Shown: piece after piece, positions 43,887 through 52,824 of the stretch | Layout: every line of letters begins with the position of its first letter | Numbering within the stretch: position 1 is the stretch's first letter | Source of the DNA: Thiodiazotropha sp040793985 | GTDB taxonomy: Bacteria > Pseudomonadota > Gammaproteobacteria > Chromatiales > Chromatiaceae | Length of the DNA: 64,000 nucleotides | Reading direction: 5' to 3' | Assembly: GCA_040793985.1 (NCBI GenBank) | Contig: JBFNJI010000028.1 | Coordinates: forward strand, 88,342 to 152,341 | The notes under the pieces: model-generated | What the model was told of the DNA's origin: nothing | Seen by the model: the letters and a program-made list of their open reading frames with translations, nothing else | Databases searched by the model: none | Position numbers and translations under genes: made by a program

Positions 43887-45863
43887 TCAGGAAGCACTCT
43901 GCGAAACTAACTTTGGCTTCTGACGCTGACTGCTGTGCAAGGGTCGGTTGTTACTGATCCGATTGGACATGTTACGCAGCGCGGTTAACTGTCGAGCCAG
44001 TTCAGTGTACTGCTCCTGCAATTCAAGGATGCGATATTGCAGGGTGTTGCGGGACTGACCGATCTTCTGCAGATTGTTGAGGCGTTTCTCCATCATCTCC
44101 TTGTGATCCTTGATCTGCATTACCAGCGGTTCCAGCGCGGTCACTATCCATTGATTGATCTCAGCGTCGGCGCGATAAAAGATATCGCGGGCACGTTTGA
44201 CCAGCGCCGAGAAGAAGCGTTTCACTACGAAATTCTGCTCCATCATTGCGGTAACCGGGCTATTTCTGAAGATCTCCGCCTCCTGGTGCAGCAATTCCAG
44301 TTCGACACGGTACTTCACGATGGAGAACATCTTAGGCTGCACCACGGCAAATCCGTGCTCATTTTGGAATTTGCGATAGATGGAGCGGATCAGTTTACGC
44401 GTCTGTTCACTCTGGTTGACGACCTGGAGCATGGTGCGGCGTGTCTCCTCGAAGAGATTCTTCATCGAGGACTTCATGCCACTGGTTGTCCAGCTGTTGG
44501 TCATCTCCTTTCTGCAACGCTTGATGGTCTCATCGAGAAGATTCAGGCTGAGAATCTCCGACAACATGTCCGCCTGCTGTTTCAGCTGTTTCCGACTCTG
44601 CTGGAAAGTCTCGACATCACGAAGATACTGGGCCTGTTCGCTACGGGTCTTCTCCATGAGGTTGTTGATGACATCGTCGCTTTTGTCGCTCAACTCCTCC
44701 AGCTCCTCGAGTTGGTATTTGGTCTCGTTTAGCTTGCCCGAGAGCATGCTGCGGCTGTTGTCGAGCATCTGTCCCACATCCGAGCTGATGGTATCGAGGA
44801 TGATCTGTTGCTTGATATTGACGACATCCTGGCCCAGGTAGTTCTCCAGGTCCAAGAGACCGCTCTTGTCCAGCAGTTCGGGTTCGTTCTTGATCTTCGC
44901 CAACAGGCCTTTCTGGGCGGAGATGGGAAATACTGCCTTGGTCTCCACCCCCAGCATATCGGCGGTTGAGTTCAGCTGATTGCTAATAGCCTCGTGAATG
45001 TCTTGATGATCACGCAGGTCGTCCCACAGGGTATCGATCTTATTCAGCACGACCATCATGCCGCGCTGACGGCCGCTCTGAAACCCCTTCACGTGGTGTT
45101 GCCAGATCTCCATGTCGCTGCGGGTCACGCCGGTGTCGGCACCGAGCACGAAAAGTACCGCCTGGGCCGTGGGCAGCATGTTCAAGGTCAGTTCCGGTTC
45201 TGATCCCAAGGCATTCAGTCCCGGTGTATCGAGAATGATCAACCCCTTCTTCAACATTTCGTGGGGGAAGCTGATCATGGCGTGACGCCACTTCGGTATC
45301 TCCACGGTCTCAGGGGGTTCTGCCTGATGAGGATGCAGGTCCTGGCTGTAGAGTCCGAGGTGCTTGGCATCCTCCAATGGGACAGTTTTCGTCTGCACAA
45401 CCTCGTTCAACGCGGCCTGCATCTGTTCGACCGAGTCGATCTCGAGGGGGTAGTGGACCCACTGCTTGGTATCATGGCGCAACTGGGTCAGGGTGGCTTC
45501 CTGGAGGCGTGTCTCGATAGGCAGAAGACGCACATAGGCCTCGTTGCGCACATCGTCGTAAAAGATCTCGGTGGGGCACATGGTGGTGCGACCGGCGTCG
45601 GAGGGGAGCAGACGCCTTCCGTAGTCGGCGAAGAAGATGGCGTTGATCAACTCGGTCTTGCCGCGGGAAAACTCGGCGACAAAGGCGATGGTCAGCTTAT
45701 CGCCCTTGAGGGTGTTCAGGGTCTGATCGATGCGCTGTTGAATGTCCTCTGAGGACATTCCGTTCTCCTCGAGCCAGGGGCCATACTCCTCAATGGTGTT
45801 TATGACATCCTTTTTCCACTGCTCATAAGCCTGTAACTGTTCTTGAAATCTTACTTTTTCCAT
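43887..45863 (-). CDS. Dynamin-family GTPase
   Basis: 658 residues. The GTPase domain has G1 FVAEFSRGKTELINAIF (~60-75), a Thr-rich switch I (GRTTMCPTE), G3 LIILDTPGLNALGS and G4 VVLNKIDTLWDD. The C-terminal ~330 residues are nearly all helical with heptad-like repeats, as in bacterial dynamin-like proteins that bind and remodel membranes. The GRGKT-type P-loop here is SRGKT. The ATG at 45863 is preferred over an upstream in-frame start. It is a single gene, where many bacterial dynamins occur as adjacent pairs. It sits between DUF4426 and yggU, a position often held by metX/metW in relatives. Confidence 0.85.
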   Translation of the reverse strand: MEKVRFQEQLQAYEQWKKDVINTIEEYGPWLEENGMSSEDIQQRIDQTLNTLKGDKLTIAFVAEFSRGKTELINAIFFADYGRRLLPSDAGRTTMCPTEIFYDDVRNEAYVRLLPIETRLQEATLTQLRHDTKQWVHYPLEIDSVEQMQAALNEVVQTKTVPLEDAKHLGLYSQDLHPHQAEPPETVEIPKWRHAMISFPHEMLKKGLIILDTPGLNALGSEPELTLNMLPTAQAVLFVLGADTGVTRSDMEIWQHHVKGFQSGRQRGMMVVLNKIDTLWDDLRDHQDIHEAISNQLNSTADMLGVETKAVFPISAQKGLLAKIKNEPELLDKSGLLDLENYLGQDVVNIKQQIILDTISSDVGQMLDNSRSMLSGKLNETKYQLEELEELSDKSDDVINNLMEKTRSEQAQYLRDVETFQQSRKQLKQQADMLSEILSLNLLDETIKRCRKEMTNSWTTSGMKSSMKNLFEETRRTMLQVVNQSEQTRKLIRSIYRKFQNEHGFAVVQPKMFSIVKYRVELELLHQEAEIFRNSPVTAMMEQNFVVKRFFSALVKRARDIFYRADAEINQWIVTALEPLVMQIKDHKEMMEKRLNNLQKIGQSRNTLQYRILELQEQYTELARQLTALRNMSNRISNNRPLHSSQRQKPKLVSQSAS

Positions 45864-45916
45864 GCCGTTGCCCCAAAAATATTTTACCAGCCGTAACAGA
45901 CTCTTAACTCTTTTTT

Positions 45917-46255
45917 TCAGCGCTCCCACAATGATACGCGAGGTATCTCCTCGGCGCCACACGCAGGTCTCTCAATTTTCAAATCTATCGGCAGATCTCG
46001 AGGGGACTTTAACCGTAAACGCTTACTGCGAGAGCTTTTTCCCGAGATCAGCTCGACCCGTGAGGCGGGGAGGCCAAAGGCCTTGGCTATAAATCTCAGC
46101 AGGTGGCTGTTAGCCTTGCCGTCGACAGGGGGGGCCGTGATCGCGATCTTGTACTCATCTTCACCATAGGGGCCGATAAAGGCGTCCCTGGACGCCTTGG
46201 GCTGGATGCGCAGGTTGATGATCAGGTCATCCTTGTCCCAGCGGTACCAACTCAC
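45917..46255 (-). CDS. yggU: DUF167 (YggU) family protein
   Basis: 112 residues. The DUF167 core is clear: DLIINLRIQPKASRDAF, ITAPPVDGKANSHLLRFIAK and ISGKSSRSKRLRL. The start is the GTG at 46255, overlapping the yggT stop by one base; the much longer in-frame reading upstream is out-of-frame yggT sequence. The protein has ~20 extra C-terminal residues with no similarity I recognise. Function unknown. Confidence 0.85.
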   Translation of the reverse strand: MSWYRWDKDDLIINLRIQPKASRDAFIGPYGEDEYKIAITAPPVDGKANSHLLRFIAKAFGLPASRVELISGKSSRSKRLRLKSPRDLPIDLKIERPACGAEEIPRVSLWER

Positions 46256-46830
46256 TAAAAGGGACTGCTGGTGATCTGCAACAGCGGCGGTATCAGCAGC
46301 ATTTTCAGCAGGATCAGGCCGATTATCACCAGCATGGGCGAGAGATCGATGCCACCGGTCGGGGGTAGAATCTTCTGCGCCGGCGTGAGCAGCGGGGATG
46401 TCAGGCTGTAGAGCAGGGCGACTGCCGGGTTGTAGCTCCCGGGATTCACCCAGCTGAGAATCACCTGAATCAATATCCCGAAGAGATAGATGTTGATCAT
46501 CAGTTCCACCAGTTCCGGTAGCGCCCAAATGAAAGGGGCAACCAGGCTGATGGTGCCGCCGCCGATGGCGATGATGATAATCAGCTCGACCGCCTTGAGC
46601 AGCCACGCCAGCAGGAGTGAGGAGAGGTCAATGCCTCCAAATCCCGGAACTATCCGCCGCAGCGGCTTCAACGGAGGATTCGTCACCTTCACCAGAAACT
46701 GGGAGATCGGATTGTAGAAATCGGCCCTCACCAGCTGCAACAGGAAACGCAGCATCACGGCCAGGATATAGAGCCCGAACAGGGTCTGCACCAAAAAGAC
46801 GGCGGGATTGGTCAGATAGCTGCTGCCCAT
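46255..46830 (-). CDS. yggT: YggT-family membrane protein
   Basis: 191 residues with two copies of the YGGT domain. Each has a hydrophobic helix followed by an NP-x-S/A-Q-x-L segment (YNPISQFLVKVTNPPLKPLRR and YNPAVALLYSLTSPLLTPAQK, ~20 residues each) and a GGIDLS/P motif. The family is implicated in osmotic or membrane stress in some bacteria. It is coupled to proC (one-base overlap) and yggU. Confidence 0.9.
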   Translation of the reverse strand: MGSSYLTNPAVFLVQTLFGLYILAVMLRFLLQLVRADFYNPISQFLVKVTNPPLKPLRRIVPGFGGIDLSSLLLAWLLKAVELIIIIAIGGGTISLVAPFIWALPELVELMINIYLFGILIQVILSWVNPGSYNPAVALLYSLTSPLLTPAQKILPPTGGIDLSPMLVIIGLILLKMLLIPPLLQITSSPF

Positions 46831-47657
46831 TATCGCTCTCCCAGCATATCGGAGAGTTCGATCGAACGCTCCATGGCGCCCTGCAGGGCCTTGTTGAAGA
46901 GGGTCCTGATATCGCCCTCCTCGAGGATTCCGAGGGCACGTTCCGTGGTGCCGCCGGGCGATGTGACCTTCTCTCTGAGCACCGCGGGCGAGTCGCTGCT
47001 CTCGAAGGCCATGCGCGCGGCGCCTAGGGCTGTCTGCAGGGTCAGCAGATGGGCGGTCTCATCATCCAGCCCCATCTGCCGGGCGGAGGCCTCGATCGCC
47101 TCCATGATGAGAAAGAAGTAGGCGGGACCGCTGCCGGAAACGGCGGTCACCGCATCCATCTGGGATTCATTCTCAACCCAACGTGTTATCCCCACGGCGC
47201 GCAGTATGCTTTCGGCCTGGTTGCGTTGGGACTCGGTCACCGCGGAGCCGGCATGCAGCCCCGTGGCGCCTGACTGGATCATCGCCGGGGTGTTCGGCAT
47301 GCTGCGAACCAGGGCCACGTCGCCGCCCAGCCACTCCTGCAGGACTGACTCCTTGACCCCCGCGGCGATCGAGATCACCAGGGGTTTGACCTGTTGGATA
47401 CTTGCCGCCAGCCCCTGCGCGACCGCCTTGAGCACCTGGGGTTTGACGGCCAATACCACCACTTCCGCCCCCAGGACAGCAGCGCTGTTGTCGACTTGGG
47501 TGTGTACGCCGCAACGGGCGGCCAGCTGGGCCAGCTTGTCACTGTCCGGATCGCTGACCGTGATATGCGCCTTGTCATAGCCGTCGGCGATCAGGCCGCT
47601 TATCAGGCTGGTGGCCATGTTACCGCCACCGATGAATGTGATGTTGTTGTTACTCAT
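46830..47657 (-). CDS. proC: Pyrroline-5-carboxylate reductase
   Basis: 275 residues, the last step of proline synthesis. The Rossmann motif ITFIGGGNMATSLISGL is at the N-terminus, and VLAVKPQVL and SIAAGVKE lie in the middle. The C-terminal dimer domain has AVSGSGPAYFFLIMEA and VTSPGGTTERAL. The ATG at 47657 starts the conserved region; the ORF extends 60 codons further upstream into yggS with no family support. It is part of yggS-proC-yggT-yggU. Confidence 0.96.
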   Translation of the reverse strand: MSNNNITFIGGGNMATSLISGLIADGYDKAHITVSDPDSDKLAQLAARCGVHTQVDNSAAVLGAEVVVLAVKPQVLKAVAQGLAASIQQVKPLVISIAAGVKESVLQEWLGGDVALVRSMPNTPAMIQSGATGLHAGSAVTESQRNQAESILRAVGITRWVENESQMDAVTAVSGSGPAYFFLIMEAIEASARQMGLDDETAHLLTLQTALGAARMAFESSDSPAVLREKVTSPGGTTERALGILEEGDIRTLFNKALQGAMERSIELSDMLGER

Positions 47658-47667
47658 GCCGTTATTA

Positions 47668-48402
47668 CTACCCTGCCTTGGATGGGTGCGAACCCCGTTG
47701 ATTATAGTGCCGCGGACCGAAAATTGCGGTGCCGATTCTGATGATTGTGGCCCCCTCGGCGATCGCGGCTTCGAGATCCTCCGACATTCCCATGGAGAGG
47801 GTGTCCAGCGGCGTTTGTGCAAGCTGCAGCTCGTCACGCAACAATCTTAACCGCTCGAAGGGGCGATGTTGAGCCGTTTCCTCCGCTGCCGGTGCCGGGA
47901 TCGTCATCAATCCACGGATCCGTATATTGGGGAGCCTGGTATAGGCCTCGAACTCTTCTCGCAATCTTGCCTCGCTGTAGCCATCCTTGCTCGTTTCGCC
48001 GCTGGTGTTGACCTGCAGGCAGATGTTCAATGGAGGCAGATGGGGAGGGCGCTGCTCACTCAGCCGGGTGGCGTGCTTGAGACTGGCGAGGCTGTGGACC
48101 CAAGAGAAGTTTTCCGCGATCGGCCGGGTCTTGTTGCTTTGGATTCGGCCGATGAAGTGCCACTCCAGCGCCCTGTCGCGTAGCCGGTCGATTTTCCGCA
48201 ACGCCTCCTGGAGGTAGTTTTCACCGAAACAGCGTTGTCCGAGATTCGCCAGCGAGGCAATCTCCGCCACGCTCTTGGTCTTGCTGACAGCTAGCAGGCT
48301 CACGCCGCCCGCTGCCCGGTTGGATGCCGCTTCCGCCTTGTGTATGCGGTTCAATACACTTTGATAGCGCTGTTGTAGAGTGTTCGGGATCGGATCTGTC
48401 AC
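47668..48402 (-). CDS. yggS: YggS-family pyridoxal phosphate homeostasis protein
   Basis: 244 residues, a PLP-binding alanine-racemase-like barrel without racemase activity. It has VSLLAVSKTKSVAEI (PLP lysine), FGENYLQEALRK, WHFIGRIQSNK, and LSMGMSEDLEAAIAEGATIIRIG (residues ~205-227, with the phosphate-binding end). It is the first gene of the minus-strand operon ending in yggU. It is divergent from pilT, with about 235 bases between. Confidence 0.95.
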   Translation of the reverse strand: MTDPIPNTLQQRYQSVLNRIHKAEAASNRAAGGVSLLAVSKTKSVAEIASLANLGQRCFGENYLQEALRKIDRLRDRALEWHFIGRIQSNKTRPIAENFSWVHSLASLKHATRLSEQRPPHLPPLNICLQVNTSGETSKDGYSEARLREEFEAYTRLPNIRIRGLMTIPAPAAEETAQHRPFERLRLLRDELQLAQTPLDTLSMGMSEDLEAAIAEGATIIRIGTAIFGPRHYNQRGSHPSKAG

Positions 48403-48638
48403 GCTTGATTACGCTTGATAGGTCTGTTGATCGCTATAGTATCCTGCAAAGTGAGGTCTAGTTAATGCCATTTCAAGTTAAATTTTAACCGCAACCCGGC
48501 TAAACTTATCTAGTTTTGGGACGATAGCCATGAAAAGCGCGGATCTATGGATAGATTGGCGCCATCATCGCGGATCATCGCTACAGTGTATACCAGGCAA
48601 CTCGTCGAATGTCTTTAGAATTTCAAATGGGGGAATGA

Positions 48639-49673
48639 ATGGATATCGCTGAACTTTTGGCCTTCAGTGTCAAGCACAACGCATCAGATTTGCATCTCTC
48701 AGCCGGATTGCCGCCAATGATTCGCGTTGACGGCGATATCAGGCGGATCAACGTCCCCGCACTTGAACACAAAGTGGTGCACTCGCTTGTCTACGACATC
48801 ATGAACGATAAGCAACGCAAGGACTTCGAGGAGTACCTGGAGAACGACTTCTCCTTCGAGATCCCCGGGCTGGCGAGGTTTCGTGTCAACGCCTTCAACC
48901 AGGCCCGCGGCGCTTCGGCGGTATTCCGTACCATCCCCTCCAAGGTGTTGACCCTGGAAGAGCTGGGCTGTCCCTCCACCTTCAAGGATATCGTGGATGT
49001 GCCCCGCGGCCTGGTCCTGGTGACCGGTCCCACCGGTTCCGGTAAGTCGACCACCCTTGCCGCCATGATGGACTACAAGAACGATAACGACTACTCCCAT
49101 ATCCTCACCATCGAGGATCCCATCGAATTTGTCCACACCAGCAAGAAGTGTCTGATCAACCAACGAGAGGTCCATCGTGACACCCTGGGATTCTCCGAGG
49201 CGCTACGCTCCGCGCTGCGTGAGGATCCGGATATCATCCTGGTCGGCGAGCTGCGCGACCTGGAGACCATCCGCCTGGCACTTACCGCCGCGGAGACCGG
49301 CCACCTGGTCTTCGGTACCCTGCACACCAGTTCTGCGGCCAAGACCATCGACCGTATCATCGATGTCTTCCCCGCCGGTGAAAAGGCGATGGTGAGATCG
49401 ATGCTCTCCGAATCGCTGCGTTCGGTCATTGCCCAGACCCTGTTGAAGAAGATCGGCGGCGGACGAATAGCGGGCTGGGAAATCATGGTCGGCACTCCCG
49501 CGATCCGCAACCTGATCCGCGAGGACAAGGTCGCGCAGATGTATTCCGCGATTCAGACCGGTCAGGCCGCAGGCATGCAGACCATGGATCAGGCGTTGAA
49601 GGAATTGGTGCAGCGCGGTGTCGTGAGTCGTCTCGATGCCAAGGCCAAGGCACAAAACAAGGAACAGTTCTAA
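48639..49673 (+). CDS. pilT: Type IV pilus retraction ATPase PilT
   Basis: 344 residues. Walker A is VTGPTGSGKSTTLAAMM, the Asp box is ILTIEDPIEFVH, Walker B is DIILVGELRDLETI, and the His box is ETGHLVFGTLHTSSA. It has the PilT-type C-terminal AIRNLIREDK segment (the AIRNLIRE motif required for retraction). Hexameric PilT drives pilus disassembly and twitching. GGGGGAATGA lies before the ATG. pilU follows after 128 bases. Confidence 0.97.
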   Translation: MDIAELLAFSVKHNASDLHLSAGLPPMIRVDGDIRRINVPALEHKVVHSLVYDIMNDKQRKDFEEYLENDFSFEIPGLARFRVNAFNQARGASAVFRTIPSKVLTLEELGCPSTFKDIVDVPRGLVLVTGPTGSGKSTTLAAMMDYKNDNDYSHILTIEDPIEFVHTSKKCLINQREVHRDTLGFSEALRSALREDPDIILVGELRDLETIRLALTAAETGHLVFGTLHTSSAAKTIDRIIDVFPAGEKAMVRSMLSESLRSVIAQTLLKKIGGGRIAGWEIMVGTPAIRNLIREDKVAQMYSAIQTGQAAGMQTMDQALKELVQRGVVSRLDAKAKAQNKEQF

Positions 49674-49801
49674 ACTATAGTTAGATTCCGGGTATAAGAT
49701 GCGATCTGTTCAGCTCTCACCAGATTTGCGATAAGCTGTCTGAAATAGAGGAATTTTTCCTCGCTGAAACGGGTTGGATTGTGATTGATGAGGATACGAC
49801 T

Positions 49802-50926
49802 ATGGAACTGCATGCGCTCCTATCCGTAATGGTGAAAAACAAGGCCTCCGATCTGTTTATCACCGCCGGGCGGGAACCCTCGATCAAGGTGGATGGAAAG
49901 ATCCACCCGATCAACAAGACCCCATTGACGCCACGGCAGACCAAGGAGATGGTCTACAGCATCATGACCGATGCCCAGCAGAAGGAGTTTGACGAAACCA
50001 AGGAGTGCAATTTCGCCATCAGTGCAAAAAGCCTTGGTCGCTTTCGTGTCAGCAGCTTCTTTCAGCGCGATACCGTGGGCATGGTCCTGCGCCGCATCGA
50101 GACCAAGATCCCCACCCTGGAATCGCTCTATCTCCCTCCCATATTGCAGGACCTCTCGATGGTCAAGCGTGGCCTGGTGATCTTCGTCGGCGCCACCGGG
50201 ACAGGTAAGTCGACCTCACTGGCAGCGATGATCGGCTATCGAAACACCCGGGGCGATGGGCATATCATCAGTATCGAGGATCCCATCGAGTATATGCACG
50301 ATCACAATAGCTGCATAATCACGCAGAGGGAGGTCGGTATCGACACCGACTCCTATGAGGTGGCGTTGAAAAACACCTTGCGCCAGGCCCCCGACGTGAT
50401 CCTGATCGGCGAGATTCGTACCCGAAAGACCATGGAGCATGCGATATCCTTCGCCGAGACCGGCCATCTCTGCCTCTCCACCCTCCACGCCAATAACGCC
50501 AACCAGGCGTTGGACCGCGTCATCCATTTCTTCCCGGAGGATGCCAGAGAGCAGATATTCATGGATCTCTCCCTCAATCTGAAGGCGATCGTGGCCCAGC
50601 AGCTGATTCCCCGTGCGGACGGCAACGGCCGTCGCGCTGCGGTGGAGGTGATGTTGAATACGCCGCTGGCCGCGGAGTTGATTCGCAAGGGTGAGATCCA
50701 CAAGCTCAAAGAGCTGATGAAGCGTTCAACGGAACACGGCATGATCACCTTTGACCAGCATCTGTTCCAGCTCTATCAAGAGGGTGTGATCAGCTATGAG
50801 AACGCCCTGGCCCATGCCGATTCAGCCAACGATGTGCGCCTGATGATCAAATTGGGTGCGACCCAAACCAGCGATTCGCTGATCGATGAACTGGAAGGGA
50901 TCACCCTGTCGGACGGCAAGCGCTGA
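49802..50926 (+). CDS. pilU: PilT/PilU-family retraction ATPase PilU
   Basis: 374 residues, homologous to the upstream pilT. Walker A is VGATGTGKSTSLAAMI, then SIEDPIEYMHDH, VILIGEIRTRKTMEHA and ETGHLCLSTLHANNA. It has the longer PilU C-terminus. PilU works with PilT to retract pili under load. The ATG at 49802 is preferred over an in-frame GTG at 49781 by its GAGGAT and by alignment with the family start. Confidence 0.94.
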   Translation: MELHALLSVMVKNKASDLFITAGREPSIKVDGKIHPINKTPLTPRQTKEMVYSIMTDAQQKEFDETKECNFAISAKSLGRFRVSSFFQRDTVGMVLRRIETKIPTLESLYLPPILQDLSMVKRGLVIFVGATGTGKSTSLAAMIGYRNTRGDGHIISIEDPIEYMHDHNSCIITQREVGIDTDSYEVALKNTLRQAPDVILIGEIRTRKTMEHAISFAETGHLCLSTLHANNANQALDRVIHFFPEDAREQIFMDLSLNLKAIVAQQLIPRADGNGRRAAVEVMLNTPLAAELIRKGEIHKLKELMKRSTEHGMITFDQHLFQLYQEGVISYENALAHADSANDVRLMIKLGATQTSDSLIDELEGITLSDGKR

Positions 50927-50966
50927 CGGGCGCAAACCGGCCCCCCTTCAAGACGGCTGTTATCCA

Positions 50967-50990
50967 GTTCCCACGCCTCGGCGTGGGAAC
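50967..50990. repeat. Perfect palindrome after pilU (REP-like)
   Basis: GTTCCCACGCC (50967-50977) and GGCGTGGGAAC (50980-50990) are exact inverted repeats separated by two bases. The unit resembles the GTTCCCACGC type of interspersed palindrome found between genes in many proteobacteria. It lies between the converging ends of pilU and an unknown gene and may serve as a bidirectional terminator, though no T-run follows. Confidence 0.65.
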
Positions 50991-51001
50991 GCATTCCCGA
51001 A

Positions 51002-51457
51002 CTATCGATCCAGGCCTTCGAGATAGCGGGTTGCCATCTGATACTGCTTCTCCGACTCATTGGCGACGCCGCCATCGTCGTTGAGGATCATTTCGCAGTT
51101 TTTCGCCATCCTGGCCTGCATCGCCGCCTTCCATGCCCCCCGCTGGTCGTCGCTCGACAGGGAAGCGGCGGCAGCCGCCGCCACGAAGTGCTCGGCCTGG
51201 GCCGCCCAGTCGGCATCACTGCCGCAGGCGGTATAGGTCTGGGTGGCGAACGCCTTTACGGTCTTGTAGGTCTCCTCCAGCTCAGCCTGGGAAACGTCGA
51301 TGTTGATGGCAGTATCGATGGCACGGCTGATTCGCGGGTCTTGACTCAAATGGCTGACGTTGGCAACAAACTGTCCACCCAGCACCCGCTGCTGAATGGA
51401 CGACAGTCCACTGATGGCCTCTCGTAAATCGTGGTCGTTGGTGATGTTCTGAGGCAT
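51002..51457 (-). CDS. Hypothetical protein
   Basis: 151 residues, Ala-rich and predicted mostly helical, without signal peptide or membrane segment. Two cysteines (ACGSD and KNCEM) are present. The segment HFVAAAAAASLSSDDQRGAW is the most distinctive. I recognise no family. It is convergent with pilU, from which a palindrome separates it, and GGAGGGA lies ahead of the ATG, so translation is likely. Confidence 0.6.
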   Translation of the reverse strand: MPQNITNDHDLREAISGLSSIQQRVLGGQFVANVSHLSQDPRISRAIDTAINIDVSQAELEETYKTVKAFATQTYTACGSDADWAAQAEHFVAAAAAASLSSDDQRGAWKAAMQARMAKNCEMILNDDGGVANESEKQYQMATRYLEGLDR

Positions 51458-51595
51458 GAGAGATCCCTCCTGAGAAAGACGCGATCACAGATAGGAGCTA
51501 TTGACTGACTATCATAGAATTGCCCTCACGCTGGGTTGATGATCTGGATCAGTTAATTAGCATATTCTGCTGAATCAACTTCCCGGGGCGCTGGC

Positions 51596-52189
51596 CTATT
51601 CAGGGTGGCGGGTATCATTGCTCAACAGGGAGACAATCGCCTGAAACCGATTCTCCCTGGCCCAGTCCACGGCGCGCTTGCCGTTGAAATCCGTGATCTC
51701 GCGATTCACCGGATAGCGCAACAGGCGCCTCACGCTATCCTTGTGGCCGAGCTTTGCCGCCCAGATCAGTGCAGTCCATCCCCTGGTCGTCTCCACCTGA
51801 TCGATATCGGCGCCGCTATCGAGTAGCAGGCCGAGCATATCCGGGTGGTCGTTCGAAGCCGCCAGCATCAGTGAAGAGTAGCCACCCTTGTCCGTCTGGT
51901 TGACATCAGCCCCCGCCTGGATCAGTCGCCTAGCCGCCGCGAGGTGGCCATTCAATGCCGCCTTCATCAAGGGGGTCCAGAGGCAGGCGTCCTTGACGTC
52001 GACGACGGCTTCATTCTCGATCAGCCGGGTGAGGGTAGGGAGATCGCCCTGCTCAGCCGCGATTAACAGTTCGGGTGACTCATCAGGCCCACTTACTTCT
52101 GATGCGTCATTTGCGCAGCCATGCAGGAGCGGGATGAGGATGGTTAGACTAAAAGCGTGAAAGATGCGATTGCAATGGATGTATTTCAT
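51596..52189 (-). CDS. Ankyrin-repeat lipoprotein
   Basis: About 197 residues. The N-terminus has a lipobox-like signal (ILIPLLHGC) that would anchor the mature protein by an N-terminal lipid. Four to five ankyrin repeats follow, with TPLMKAALNGHLAAARRLI, GADVNQTDKGGYSSLMLAA and GWTALIWAAKLGHKDSV (each ~33 residues). Such proteins are usually periplasmic protein-binding factors. The ATG at 52189 is chosen to place the signal peptide at the start; the ORF opens 16 codons further upstream. DUF1820 lies just upstream on the same strand. Confidence 0.78.
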   Translation of the reverse strand: MKYIHCNRIFHAFSLTILIPLLHGCANDASEVSGPDESPELLIAAEQGDLPTLTRLIENEAVVDVKDACLWTPLMKAALNGHLAAARRLIQAGADVNQTDKGGYSSLMLAASNDHPDMLGLLLDSGADIDQVETTRGWTALIWAAKLGHKDSVRRLLRYPVNREITDFNGKRAVDWARENRFQAIVSLLSNDTRHPE

Positions 52190-52243
52190 CCACTCTATTC
52201 TCACCACCCCTTGTGGCGTCTCAATGCGGATTCGCAATTGCCC

Positions 52244-52579
52244 CTATTTGTCGGGCCTCTTTTTGGGGTCGAACATCGGGTTGGGGAAGGGGGTGATATT
52301 GGAGTCGGAGTCGATATCGATGATCTTTCCCGGGCCTTGTTCCGATTTCTCCACCTCGTCAATGCGTATCACCGCGTGGATCGGGATCCGGGTGCGATGA
52401 ACTCCGGAGAACTCATCTTTCAGCTTCTCCGCGGATGGATCGACCACTACCGAACTGGTCTCCTTGAAAATCAGGTCCTCAACCTCGACAAAACCGTAGA
52501 GCTCCCCCTGGCGCACGGTTTTGGCGAAGATCTCGTAGACTTTCCCCTGGTTCAGAAATGTGACTTTATACACGCGCAT
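52244..52579 (-). CDS. DUF1820 family protein
   Basis: 111 residues matching the small gammaproteobacterial DUF1820 family: MRVYKVTFLNQGKVYEIFAKTV, then VEVEDLIFKE and HAVIRIDEVEK. The C-terminus is Pro/Asp-rich. Function unknown. It lies on the same strand as, and 54 bases before, the ankyrin lipoprotein. Confidence 0.82.
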   Translation of the reverse strand: MRVYKVTFLNQGKVYEIFAKTVRQGELYGFVEVEDLIFKETSSVVVDPSAEKLKDEFSGVHRTRIPIHAVIRIDEVEKSEQGPGKIIDIDSDSNITPFPNPMFDPKKRPDK

Positions 52580-52824
52580 GACTGATTGTACATTTCAGGA
52601 TTGAATATCAGTAGTACTTGAATCCGCACACTCGGATTTCGCTGCACCCCTGCAGCCGCATGTTACAAAGAACAACTGAGTGGCAGCGTCACAGGGCAGT
52701 TCAATTGTACACTATTTAGTAGGGAGTCCTGGTATTTTCTAGCTATTCGAGGCGGTAGACCGGGCTTGCCAGGTCTGCTGAACGGTCGGTCGATAGTGGA
52801 TTGGTGATCTACTGCTTTACTCGG

